Shown here one piece after another: positions 9,421 to 17,186 of a stretch of 64,000 bases of DNA. The notes below the pieces were generated by a model that worked only from the letters and a program-made list of their open reading frames with translations, did not search any database and was not told the DNA's origin. The position numbers were made by a program, and so were the translations under genes. Positions within the stretch are counted from its first letter, which is position 1, and each line of letters opens with the position of its first letter. Source of the DNA: JAEUMD01 sp036768475 (GTDB lineage Bacteria > Pseudomonadota > Alphaproteobacteria > Rhizobiales > Hyphomicrobiaceae); the NCBI GenBank assembly GCA_036768475.1, contig DAIPMW010000001.1, positions 1 to 64,000 of the forward strand, given 5' to 3'.

Positions 9421-9448
9421 CCCGTGTGCGAGCAACAACAGACACGGG
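9421..9448. terminator. Hairpin between convergent symporter and yjbQ genes
   Basis: CCCGTGT (9421-9427) and ACACGGG (9442-9448) are perfect inverted arms around a 14-nt loop. It lies in the 89-nt gap between convergent genes. There is no T-run, so it is a possible factor-dependent or processing hairpin rather than a clear intrinsic terminator. Confidence 0.35.
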
Positions 9449-9472
9449 CGTCCGCGCGCCACGATCACGACA

Positions 9473-9973
9473 TCAGCCGGCGCGGTGCCCGATGAAATGC
9501 AACGCCACCTCGCGGATGTGCGGGTGCGCGCGATGCTCGACAAGGTAGATCCCCTGCCATGTCCCAAGCCGCATGCGCCCACCCAGAACGGGCACGGTGA
9601 GCGTGACTGGCATCACCATCGCCTTGATGTGAGCAGGCATGTCGTCCGGCCCTTCGCTGTCGTGGCGATAATGCGATCCTTCCGGTGCCAGTTTCCGCAA
9701 AGCGTCAACAAGATCGCGCTGGACGTCGGGATCGGCATTCTCCTGGATCAGGAGCGATGCAGAGGTGTGGCGGATGAACAGATGGACAATGCCGTCGCGC
9801 GCACCGATCTCGCCAAGCCATCGAGCAACCTGCGCGGTGACGTCGGTGCAGCCCGGCCCATGCGTCGCAACGCACAACTCGCTCGCAACCTGGGACAGCC
9901 ATCCGTCTCCGCGGTCGCGGACTTCAATTGTTCCCTCGCGCCGCTGCCCACCGGTTGGCCCACGCGTGCTCAT
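9473..9973 (-). CDS. yjbQ: YjbQ/UPF0047 family protein
   Basis: 166 residues, slightly longer than the usual 130-140 because of a charged N-terminal tail of about 15 residues. Family hallmarks are FIRHTSASLLIQENADPDV, the YRHDSEGPDDMPAHIKA segment and GTWQGIYLVEHR near the C-terminus. Members form homotrimers with histidine-rich metal/phosphate-binding clefts. A weak thiamin-phosphate synthase activity has been described for E. coli YjbQ, but the physiological role is uncertain. The ATG at 9973 has an AGGAG ribosome-binding site. Confidence 0.93.
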   Translation of the reverse strand: MSTRGPTGGQRREGTIEVRDRGDGWLSQVASELCVATHGPGCTDVTAQVARWLGEIGARDGIVHLFIRHTSASLLIQENADPDVQRDLVDALRKLAPEGSHYRHDSEGPDDMPAHIKAMVMPVTLTVPVLGGRMRLGTWQGIYLVEHRAHPHIREVALHFIGHRAG

Positions 9974-10037
9974 CCTTGCTCCTGCTTGGTCTCGGTGTTG
10001 CGCATGCCTGCGCTCGACTGTCGTTTGCAGGCGTCCC

Positions 10038-10547
10038 TCATAGCGGCACGCCTCCGTCGTGCTTTTCCTCTTCCTCCAGCTTTTTCAAGCGATCACGGAA
10101 TTTCTTCAGCATACCCTCGAGATAGTCGAACGCCTGATCGACATCCTTCTCCGAAGGCAGCTTGAAACCTTCCTTGGGCGAACCCTGCGGGCTGTCTTGC
10201 GGCGGGTTGGCACCATCCGCAGGCTTGTCGGGGTTGAGGCCCATGACGTCCTCAAGCCGCCTGTTTTCCTCTTTGAGCTCGCGGTTCTGTTCCTCGAGGC
10301 GGGCGATCTTCTCCTGCAGCATTTTCTGGTCGTCGGGCATCGCCCTGCAGGCCCACGTGCCTTCCTTGCCCGAGCACATGGCCATCGCGCCGGTCTGCGT
10401 GTCTAGACGGATGAACCCGCCGTCGGTCGGGGTCATGGTGAAGCGACCCGGCACGTCCTCGGCTGCGGCGGTCACGGGCGACAGCCCCACGCTGGTAACG
10501 GTAACGGCAACGGCGGCGGCAATGACAGGGTGCAACAGTCGCGACAT
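10038..10547 (-). CDS. Secreted coiled-coil protein of unknown function
   Basis: 169 residues. An N-terminal signal peptide ends near AAAED (about residue 28). A short globular part contains CSGKEGTWACRAMPDD, a segment with two cysteines that could form a disulfide. A charged coiled coil (about 75-100), a Pro/Gly-rich linker and a second C-terminal charged helix (about 130-165) follow. I recognise no catalytic motif. The ATG at 10547 is chosen over 10568 because AGGAGG lies 7 nt before it. It is divergent from the PodJ-like gene, so the two may share a control region; a periplasmic envelope role is a guess. Confidence 0.8.
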   Translation of the reverse strand: MSRLLHPVIAAAVAVTVTSVGLSPVTAAAEDVPGRFTMTPTDGGFIRLDTQTGAMAMCSGKEGTWACRAMPDDQKMLQEKIARLEEQNRELKEENRRLEDVMGLNPDKPADGANPPQDSPQGSPKEGFKLPSEKDVDQAFDYLEGMLKKFRDRLKKLEEEEKHDGGVPL

Positions 10548-10783
10548 CGCGTTCCTCCTCGTGATCAATTCGGGCCTGCCGCGGCGTCTACAGCGGCGCC
10601 CATGCTGGCAGATTGGCTATCCTGGCAACACCTTCGGGCGCCAATCAGGACGAATCACTATCGCAAAACCGCGAACATCCCGGCGGACCGCGACCCTCAA
10701 CTCAAAAAATGGTCGCCGCTCGACACCACGACAAGCCCCATTTTCCGGCAAATTTTCCAACCTGTCGGCGTGGTCGCGCACAC

Positions 10784-10799
10784 TTAACCGAACGTTTAC
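10784..10799 (+). promoter_or_regulatory. Candidate CtrA-binding site
   Basis: TTAA, seven bases, then TTTAC matches 8 of 9 positions of the alphaproteobacterial CtrA consensus TTAA-N7-TTAAC. It lies 163 nt upstream of the PodJ-like gene start and in the same divergent gap as the secreted coiled-coil gene. In Caulobacter, podJ transcription is tied to the CtrA/DnaA/GcrA cell-cycle circuit. Confidence 0.5.
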
Positions 10800-10961
10800 T
10801 GCCCGCTGCCAGCTTCACCAACAGTGGTTCTAACTCATGTCGCGTCCGAACCGGCGTTTGATCCTGACACGGCAAGTGAGCCGGACGGAGTTGAACCGTC
10901 CCACCTCCCCAGCGGAGCCACCTGCCCAGGACTCCTGAAGCAAGTGGAAACGGGGAACAGA

Positions 10962-13900
10962 ATGTCGACGCAATTCGAGGGCGGCGCAGGCGACGACGTA
11001 ATCGAGCGCGAGACCGGGCAAAGCGACAACGTGTCCCAATGCCAGACCGACGACTTGCGCAGACTTCTCGAACGAATTGCCGATCAACTGAACACCACCG
11101 ACCAGCGCCAGGCGGCGACACTTGCCCAGATGCTGGCCGGCGTGGAAGTCCACCACCACAAGACTGAACGACCGCAGGAGTACCAGCCGGCCTTGGATCG
11201 TATCAAGGATGGCGTGTCCGTGCGCACGGACCGGATCGCCGACTTGCCCGGCTCTCCGAGCGACCAGTGGCGCGCTGCTGCTGATGAGCCGACCCAGCCA
11301 GCCGAGCCCGCCGCCGAACCCGCCCATGCCATCGACCCCGTGCTGGCAAACGACGAAGCCGCCTGGGATCAACGGGCCGCCGATGCGCTCGCCGCCCACT
11401 ACGAGCAGGAGTTCGGCACCATCGCCGCAGACATCGACGATGACGCCGTCGATACCGATGACAGCCGCATGCAAACGTTTGCCGCCGTTGAAATGCCGCA
11501 ACCCGAAAGAGGCAGTGAATTGCCGCGCGATGTTCGCGCTTTCCTGCTCGACAACGAGCGCAACTGGCTGGAAGAACACTTTATCGACCTTGCCCGTAAG
11601 GTTGAGGACACGCTGGCGCAACGCTCGTCCGATACAGCCCTGTCGGGTCTCGGCGAACGCTTCGACCGGCTTGAGCAGCGCTTTGGTTCGGCCATGCACG
11701 AGGTCGCAACCCGATCCGATATGGAGGCACTCCATGGGCTTGAGGCCCACATCTCCGACCTCGCCCATCAATTCGACGAAACGCACAACCAGCTCAGTCG
11801 CCTCGACAACATCGAGCATTCGCTGGCAGCCGTTATCGATCGGTTGACCGATCCGCGCTTTGAAAACGCGCTCGAAAGGTCAGGAGCCGAGGAAACGGAT
11901 CTCGAGCACCTTGTTTCTGCTGCGGTGGAACAGATCGCCCAACGCCTGCACGCCACACAGGCACCAACTCCTGACCTGCACGGCTTCGCAGAGGACATTG
12001 CCGCTACGACAGCCGAGCTCGTCGCCTCGCGCATTTCTGACAACACACCGGTACGCGGCGAAGACTCCACATCCAATGTCGACGCGATTCGGCATCTGCT
12101 CGATCAGTTCATCAATGAGCGGCGCGAAGGTGAAGAACAGACTGCGGTCGTGCTCGACACAATGCAACGAGCCCTGATCCGTGTGCTCGACCGTGTCGAT
12201 GCACTCGAAAGCTCGCATTCGAGATCCACCGCGGACTACGGCCGTTACACCGCCGAACCCATCGGCGCTCGGCCGCTCGACAGCACGGCGATGGCGCAGG
12301 GCGCTTCAAAGGGTCCGGATGCCACGCAGGCCGCCGACTATAGCCCACCTGAGCGCGAGACTGCCGCGCAACGCTCGGTTGAATCAACACCGCCCGTCGC
12401 GAAAAACCACCAGCCGCTGCATCAGCCGAGTTCGCCTGCTTCGATCGAGCGACTGCGCCAGGAATTCATAGCCGACGCCCGCCGCGCCAAGGAGAAGGCG
12501 GCGAACGCACCCGTGGCGCCTCCTGTATATGCTGGTGCGACAGCGCCGCGCGTTGAGGTTAGCGAATCACGCGGCAACAGTGTGAAGCTCGAGCCGCGCG
12601 CCGAGCCGGTGACGGCGGCTGCCAAGGACGGCACTGGTATCGTCAGCCGGTTCCGCACACCGTCCCGCAAGCTCCTGGTGGGCGCCATTGTACTGATGAT
12701 CGCCCTGCCCGGCGTGCTGCTACTTCTCAAGAAGGGGCAGGCAACAGCTCCCACCCCCGTCGCCATCGAACGCAGCCAGGCGCCCGGTGACCGGTCGATC
12801 GCCCCGATAAGCCCGACCAAGCAGACCAACGCGGCAGCTCCGCTCGAATCCGATCCCGCCGTGCGAATGCCAAGGGCCGAGACGCCCGATGCCCAGGCCA
12901 AGGCCCAGGACAGCACGCCGACCGGATCGCCGAGCATGCCGCCGAAGCTCCCGGCTGCGGAGCGGCCCGCCACCGGAAGCGGAGCCACACCGGAAAACAA
13001 GGATGACCTCTACCGCTCGTACCCGAGAACCCAGTCGCAGGGATTGGATCAGGACATTGAGGTTCCCGCCAACCTCGATGAGCTGCGCGATTCGCGCCTT
13101 CCGTCAGACTCGCTTGACATCGCCACACCGCCCGCCGGCATCACCCTTGCCACGCCACGTAGGGCTCCGTCTCTGGCGCAGTTCGAACGCTTGAGCGAGC
13201 GGAATGCCACAGCGCAACTGTCCAGCCAGCTCGGTGAGGCCCAGTTTAACGCCGTTCCGGCCGCATTGATCCCTGAATTCATGAACGGCGAGGCAAAGAG
13301 CAACACAGCACCCGCCGCGCCCAGTTTCCAGGCCTCCATCAGCGATTCTCACCGTCAGCCTCTGGATCTCCCGCCAGCCCTGGTCGGGCCGCTGTCGCTA
13401 CGCATGGCAGCAGCCAGCGGCAACCCGTCCGCCGAATTTGCCGTTGCGGTCCGTTTCGCCGACGGAACCGGCATCGAGCAGAACCTGGAGGAAGCCGTGC
13501 GCTGGTATCAGCGATCGGCGTCGCACGGATTTGCCCAGTCTCAATATCGCTTAGCCACCCTTTATGAGCGCGGTCTCGGCGTGAAGCAGGACAATGCCCG
13601 CGCCAAGATCTGGTATCAGCGAGCAGCTGAGAACGGCAACGTCAAAGCGATGCACAACCTGGCGGTGCTGAGTGCGGGTCGCACCGCGAAGGTGCCCGAC
13701 TACAAAACCGCAGCGCAATGGTTCAAGACCGCCGCCGAGCACGGCCTGGCCGACAGTCAGTTCAATCTGGCCGTGCTGCACGAGAGCGGCCTCGGGGTGG
13801 AGCAGGATACCAACGCTGCCTACTTCTGGTTCGCGCTCTCCGCCCGCAACGGCGACACGGAAGCCCTGCGCCGGCAAATCGAGCTGGAGAAGAGCATCAA

Positions 13901-14033
13901 GCCGATCGAGCTTACCAAAACGAAGCTCAAGCTCGACGACTGGCGCCCAAAACAGGCCGATCGGATCGCCAATGACCCCTTGGCCGCGAGCGAGGCCTGG
14001 AAGGCGAAAGCCGCCGCTGACGGAGCGATTTAA
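10962..14033 (+). CDS. PodJ-like polarity protein with C-terminal Sel1 repeats
   Basis: 1023 residues. The long N-terminal part (1-570) is acidic, Gln/Ala/Glu-rich and helix-forming, consistent with a cytoplasmic coiled-coil scaffold. A single membrane helix spans about 571-591. A Pro/Ala-rich linker follows, then about four Sel1-type TPR units (about 811-957) with repeated GxGxxxxxxxAxxWYQxA patterns. This order matches PodJ of Caulobacter, a membrane-anchored polar organiser with periplasmic Sel1 repeats. The ATG at 10962 has a purine-rich GGGGA upstream; the frame is open to 10824. Identification as a true PodJ orthologue is likely but not proven; other Sel1 membrane proteins share parts of the layout. 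Confidence 0.82.
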   Translation: MSTQFEGGAGDDVIERETGQSDNVSQCQTDDLRRLLERIADQLNTTDQRQAATLAQMLAGVEVHHHKTERPQEYQPALDRIKDGVSVRTDRIADLPGSPSDQWRAAADEPTQPAEPAAEPAHAIDPVLANDEAAWDQRAADALAAHYEQEFGTIAADIDDDAVDTDDSRMQTFAAVEMPQPERGSELPRDVRAFLLDNERNWLEEHFIDLARKVEDTLAQRSSDTALSGLGERFDRLEQRFGSAMHEVATRSDMEALHGLEAHISDLAHQFDETHNQLSRLDNIEHSLAAVIDRLTDPRFENALERSGAEETDLEHLVSAAVEQIAQRLHATQAPTPDLHGFAEDIAATTAELVASRISDNTPVRGEDSTSNVDAIRHLLDQFINERREGEEQTAVVLDTMQRALIRVLDRVDALESSHSRSTADYGRYTAEPIGARPLDSTAMAQGASKGPDATQAADYSPPERETAAQRSVESTPPVAKNHQPLHQPSSPASIERLRQEFIADARRAKEKAANAPVAPPVYAGATAPRVEVSESRGNSVKLEPRAEPVTAAAKDGTGIVSRFRTPSRKLLVGAIVLMIALPGVLLLLKKGQATAPTPVAIERSQAPGDRSIAPISPTKQTNAAAPLESDPAVRMPRAETPDAQAKAQDSTPTGSPSMPPKLPAAERPATGSGATPENKDDLYRSYPRTQSQGLDQDIEVPANLDELRDSRLPSDSLDIATPPAGITLATPRRAPSLAQFERLSERNATAQLSSQLGEAQFNAVPAALIPEFMNGEAKSNTAPAAPSFQASISDSHRQPLDLPPALVGPLSLRMAAASGNPSAEFAVAVRFADGTGIEQNLEEAVRWYQRSASHGFAQSQYRLATLYERGLGVKQDNARAKIWYQRAAENGNVKAMHNLAVLSAGRTAKVPDYKTAAQWFKTAAEHGLADSQFNLAVLHESGLGVEQDTNAAYFWFALSARNGDTEALRRQIELEKSIKPIELTKTKLKLDDWRPKQADRIANDPLAASEAWKAKAAADGAI

Positions 14034-14336
14034 TCCGTTGCCGCACGACCAGTCGCCACATGTGACGAGGCGATGCATCGGCTGGTCTCATCGAAGGCTC
14101 CGGGGACCTGCCGCTCCACCGCAGCAATCTTCTAACCCGCGCCATCATCGGCCTGTTCGAGGACGCACATCGTCGCATTGACCGAAACAATTTGACGGGT
14201 GAAAGGTAGCCAAGGGAGAAACGCGTCCCACAAGCGCGCGAGGATGGCCTGCCCGTCGTCTCGCTCGCCTCTTGGGGACGGCAACCGACAAATCGACATC
14301 AGAACCACGCCCGTGTTGGCGTGAATGGAACTTTTA
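14034..14336. other. Intergenic region with a protein-like open stretch
   Basis: About 300 bases. One plus-strand frame from about 14075 to the TAG at 14207-14209 reads as a plausible helical peptide tail (LPLHRSNLLTRAIIGLF) but has no ATG or ribosome-binding site and is preceded by a stop. It could be a gene remnant or chance. Otherwise I see only the presumed promoter of the TauE/SafE gene. Confidence 0.25.
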
Positions 14337-15263
14337 ATGGACTTCTACCTACCCATCGCCGAGATGTCCGCGAACATCTTCATCTTCCTCGGCATGGGTG
14401 CGGCAGTCGGCTTCCTGTCAGGTATGTTCGGAGTCGGCGGCGGCTTCCTCATGACGCCACTCCTGATCTTCTCAGGCATACCCGCAGCCGTCGCTGTCGG
14501 CACCGAGGCCGCGCAGATCGTTGCCTCTTCGGTCTCCGGCGCAATCGCGCAATACAGGCGCAAGAACGTCGACTTCAAGATGGGCATCGTCCTGCTCACA
14601 GGCGGCATCATCGGCTCGATGATCGGCGTGCAGGTGGTGAAAATCCTGCGTCAGATAGGTCAGTTCGAGCTGTTCGTATCGCTGAGCTACGTCACCTTCC
14701 TCGGCATCATCGGCACGTTGATGATGATCGAAGCCCTCAACACGATACGCAAGACGCGCGGCGGCAAGCAGATCTCGGCCCGGCGACCCGGCCAGCACAG
14801 CTGGATCCACGGTCTGCCGTTCAAGATGCGCTTCCACCGCTCCAAGCTCTATATCAGTGCCATTCCACCACTGTTGATCGGCGCATTCGTCGGCTTCCTC
14901 AGCGCCATCATGGGCGTGGGCGGTGGATTCGTCATGGTCCCTGCCATGATCTACCTGTTGCGCGTCCCAACTAACGTCGTTGTCGGCACCTCACTGTTCC
15001 AGATCGTCTTCGTGACCGCCGCCACGACAATCATGCACGCCACCCAGAACCAGACAGTCGACATCGTTCTCGCCATGCTTTTGATGGTCGGCGGCGTCAT
15101 AGGTGCGCAGTTTGGTGCGGTGGCTGGCGAGAAACTCAAGGGTGAACAACTGCGGGCCCTTCTGGCTGGCCTGGTTTTGCTTGTCTGCCTCAGAATCGCT
15201 TATGGGCTCGTCGTCACTCCGAACGAGTTCTACTCCATCGGAAGCGTTATCGGGGGCCACTGA
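14337..15263 (+). CDS. Sulfite exporter TauE/SafE family permease
   Basis: 308 residues with about eight membrane helices in two homologous halves. Each half starts with the family motif: FLSGMFGVGGGFLMTPLL near the N-terminus and FLSAIMGVGGGFVMVPAM in the second half. The family transports organosulfur anions, sulfite or related small anions. An ATG at 14325 is also in frame, but the N-terminus of relatives matches MDFYLPIAEM, so 14337 is preferred. The stop codon overlaps the start of the TIGR02186 gene by one base, indicating translational coupling and a shared role. Confidence 0.92.
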   Translation: MDFYLPIAEMSANIFIFLGMGAAVGFLSGMFGVGGGFLMTPLLIFSGIPAAVAVGTEAAQIVASSVSGAIAQYRRKNVDFKMGIVLLTGGIIGSMIGVQVVKILRQIGQFELFVSLSYVTFLGIIGTLMMIEALNTIRKTRGGKQISARRPGQHSWIHGLPFKMRFHRSKLYISAIPPLLIGAFVGFLSAIMGVGGGFVMVPAMIYLLRVPTNVVVGTSLFQIVFVTAATTIMHATQNQTVDIVLAMLLMVGGVIGAQFGAVAGEKLKGEQLRALLAGLVLLVCLRIAYGLVVTPNEFYSIGSVIGGH

Positions 15264-16174
15264 TGATGATTGCAGATACTTTTTCGCGCCCCAAGGTGAT
15301 GGCTGCCGCCCTTGCGTTCGCCGTTCTGGCCGCCGCCGGCGTTCCGCTCGTTTCGAGTCGCGCGCAGGTGACTCCGGCACCTGCCCCCGCACCGATGGGC
15401 CAGAACGAAACGCAATTTGCACAGAAGGTCGATCTCGCTCCTGACGGCCTTCCGATCGAGGGTGTCGAGGCCGACGTCTCGACGCGCGCGGTGGCCGTGA
15501 CATCCAGTTTCACGGGCACGGAAATCATCGTATTCGGAAGCGTCGAACATAGTCGTCAGCCAACCGCAGAGAGTGGCTACTATGACGTCGCCATTATCGT
15601 GGACGGAACGCCGACCCCGATCATCGCGAGACGCAAATCCAACGTAGCGGGTATCTGGATCAATGCCGAAGCGCTCCGCTTCGAGAAAGTCCCGAGCTAC
15701 TATGCGATTACCTCGACACGGCCGGTCGAAGAGATCGCGGACTCTCATGTCCTCGACAAGTACAGGATCGGCTTTGACAGCATTCACATGAAGGTGGCGG
15801 AACACCAACCGCAGCTGGCGCCGGCGGATCTCGATGAGTTCCGGCGCGCAGTCATTCGGCTGAAGCAGAAAGAGCAGCTCTACCAGAAGAGCGATTACGG
15901 TGTTGCATTCATCGGCCGCAGTCTGTTCCGCAGCACCATTTCGCTGCCAGCGAACGTTCCCGTCGGACCGCTCGTCACCCACACCTATCTGTTTAAGGAC
16001 GGCAAGCTGCTCAGCCGACGCTCGAACAACGTCGTCCTCCGGCGCGAGGGGCTGGAGCGGTATCTGCACAGCTTCGCCTTCGACTATCCGCTGCTCTACG
16101 GCATCTTCGCGGTTCTGACCGCAGTCGCTGCGGGCCTCATCGCGTCGACCCTGTTCAAGCGCGGTAGTCACTAG
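15263..16174 (+). CDS. TIGR02186 family membrane-anchored protein
   Basis: 303 residues. An N-terminal signal or anchor helix (about 12-33) is followed by a periplasmic beta-rich domain, then a C-terminal membrane helix (about 278-298) and a short basic tail. It matches the alphaproteobacterial family TIGR02186/Alph_Pro_TM by layout and segments such as ITSTRPVEEIAD and YLFKDGKLLSRR. Function is unknown. Relatives are commonly found immediately after TauE/SafE permeases, as here, where the TGA of the permease overlaps this ATG. An accessory periplasmic subunit of that transporter is a reasonable inference. The TAG stop overlaps the first bases of a dispersed repeat. Confidence 0.88.
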   Translation: MMIADTFSRPKVMAAALAFAVLAAAGVPLVSSRAQVTPAPAPAPMGQNETQFAQKVDLAPDGLPIEGVEADVSTRAVAVTSSFTGTEIIVFGSVEHSRQPTAESGYYDVAIIVDGTPTPIIARRKSNVAGIWINAEALRFEKVPSYYAITSTRPVEEIADSHVLDKYRIGFDSIHMKVAEHQPQLAPADLDEFRRAVIRLKQKEQLYQKSDYGVAFIGRSLFRSTISLPANVPVGPLVTHTYLFKDGKLLSRRSNNVVLRREGLERYLHSFAFDYPLLYGIFAVLTAVAAGLIASTLFKRGSH

Positions 16175-16350
16175 AGTCTGATCGGCTGAGATGGAAGCAC
16201 GACTGCTTCCATCGAGCGGTGGATCAGTCTCTCAAACAAAGAGATAGAGCAGGCCACAACGGCCTGAGGTCATTCAATCGAAGCCTGACCTGCTCTAGAT
16301 CATGCTTAGCTGAAGTGTGCAGCGGTTCAGCGTGAAAAACATGCTCCAAG
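16173..16350 (+). repeat. Dispersed repeat, full M2 plus M1 (copy 2)
   Basis: The longest copy in the window. M2 begins with a 10-bp perfect hairpin (GATGGAAGCA at 16190-16199, TGCTTCCATC at 16204-16213, 4-nt loop). A second perfect 9-bp inverted repeat follows (TAGAGCAGG at 16245-16253, CCTGCTCTA at 16289-16297). M1 follows with GCTGAA (16309-16314) and TTCAGC (16326-16331). It lies between convergent genes (TIGR02186 protein and pdeM) and overlaps the upstream stop codon. There is no coding frame. Confidence 0.85.
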
Positions 16351-16407
16351 CTGATTTCGGCCGCGCCACATCGGCCATGGCCGTATGCAACGCTTGCGCT
16401 CTGCGCC

Positions 16408-17130
16408 TCAGTCGGGACGGAGCAACCGCGTGGCAACCGGGTAAAGCCCTTCTTGACCGAGAAGCCAGACGGCCATGCGCTCACCGGAAAACATATTGCC
16501 GAATGCCTCGTCGAGAACATTGAGGCCGCCGGCGTAGCTGCCGAACGCCGGCAACACCAGCCGCAACCCGTTGCCGACAAAACAGGGCCTGCGCAACGTC
16601 AACCCGTTAAGCGTCACCTTCGCTGCAGGATGTAGGTGTCCGGCGATTTCATGCGTCACCCGGGCCGGCCCCGGCTCATGGCCCAAGCGAATGCTTTCCA
16701 CGACGATCTCGCTCAAGACATGTCCGCCCAGGTGTCCCGATTCGATCGGATCGTGGTTTCCGGTGATCCAGATCCATTCGCAATGATCCTGCATCATGCG
16801 CAGGCGCGCCAGATCGTCGGCGTGCATGCGACTCGGTCCCTGTGAATCGTGAAAGCTGTCGCCCAGAGCAATAACCGTCTCGGCCTGATACCGGTCAATG
16901 ACGCGGGCAAGCCGCTCCAGGGTGTCGCGCGTGTCGTATGGCGGCAGCAGCTGCCCGCGCCCGGCATAGGCCGAACCCTTTTCCAGATGCATGTCGGCAA
17001 CGATCAAGGCGCGCTCGGCCGGCCAATAGAGTGCACCCGACATGTCAGCGAGCAGACGCTTACCGCATACAATCACCGGCTGCTCGATGAAGTCGTCGAT
17101 CCCCAACCGGTCTGGCTTCAGTTGCAGCAT
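16408..17130 (-). CDS. pdeM: Ligase-associated DNA damage response endonuclease PdeM
   Basis: 240 residues, calcineurin-like metallophosphoesterase fold. Metal-binding motifs in order are VADMHLEKGS, GDSFHD, GNHDP and HEIAGHLHP. The segment GALYWPAERALIVADMHL is typical of PdeM, a nuclease encoded with the ligase-associated helicase in alphaproteobacteria. An upstream GTG (17178) is also in frame, but the ATG at 17130 has a GGGGAGA ribosome-binding site and fits family length. The gene lies just downstream of the helicase on the same strand, so the two are probably cotranscribed. Confidence 0.93.
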   Translation of the reverse strand: MLQLKPDRLGIDDFIEQPVIVCGKRLLADMSGALYWPAERALIVADMHLEKGSAYAGRGQLLPPYDTRDTLERLARVIDRYQAETVIALGDSFHDSQGPSRMHADDLARLRMMQDHCEWIWITGNHDPIESGHLGGHVLSEIVVESIRLGHEPGPARVTHEIAGHLHPAAKVTLNGLTLRRPCFVGNGLRLVLPAFGSYAGGLNVLDEAFGNMFSGERMAVWLLGQEGLYPVATRLLRPD

Positions 17131-17186
17131 CTGCCAAGTCTCCCCAACGACGCGACCAACCGTGCTCGGCCGCCGCACCTCATCGC

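Noticed and set aside
10830..11819. Minus-strand frame opposite the PodJ-like gene
   Set aside because: No recognisable domain, and it is fully antisense to the better-supported gene.
16173..16350. CRISPR array or insertion sequence as explanation for the repeats
   Set aside because: Copies are dispersed and single, without spacers, target-site duplications I can see, or an associated transposase or cas gene.
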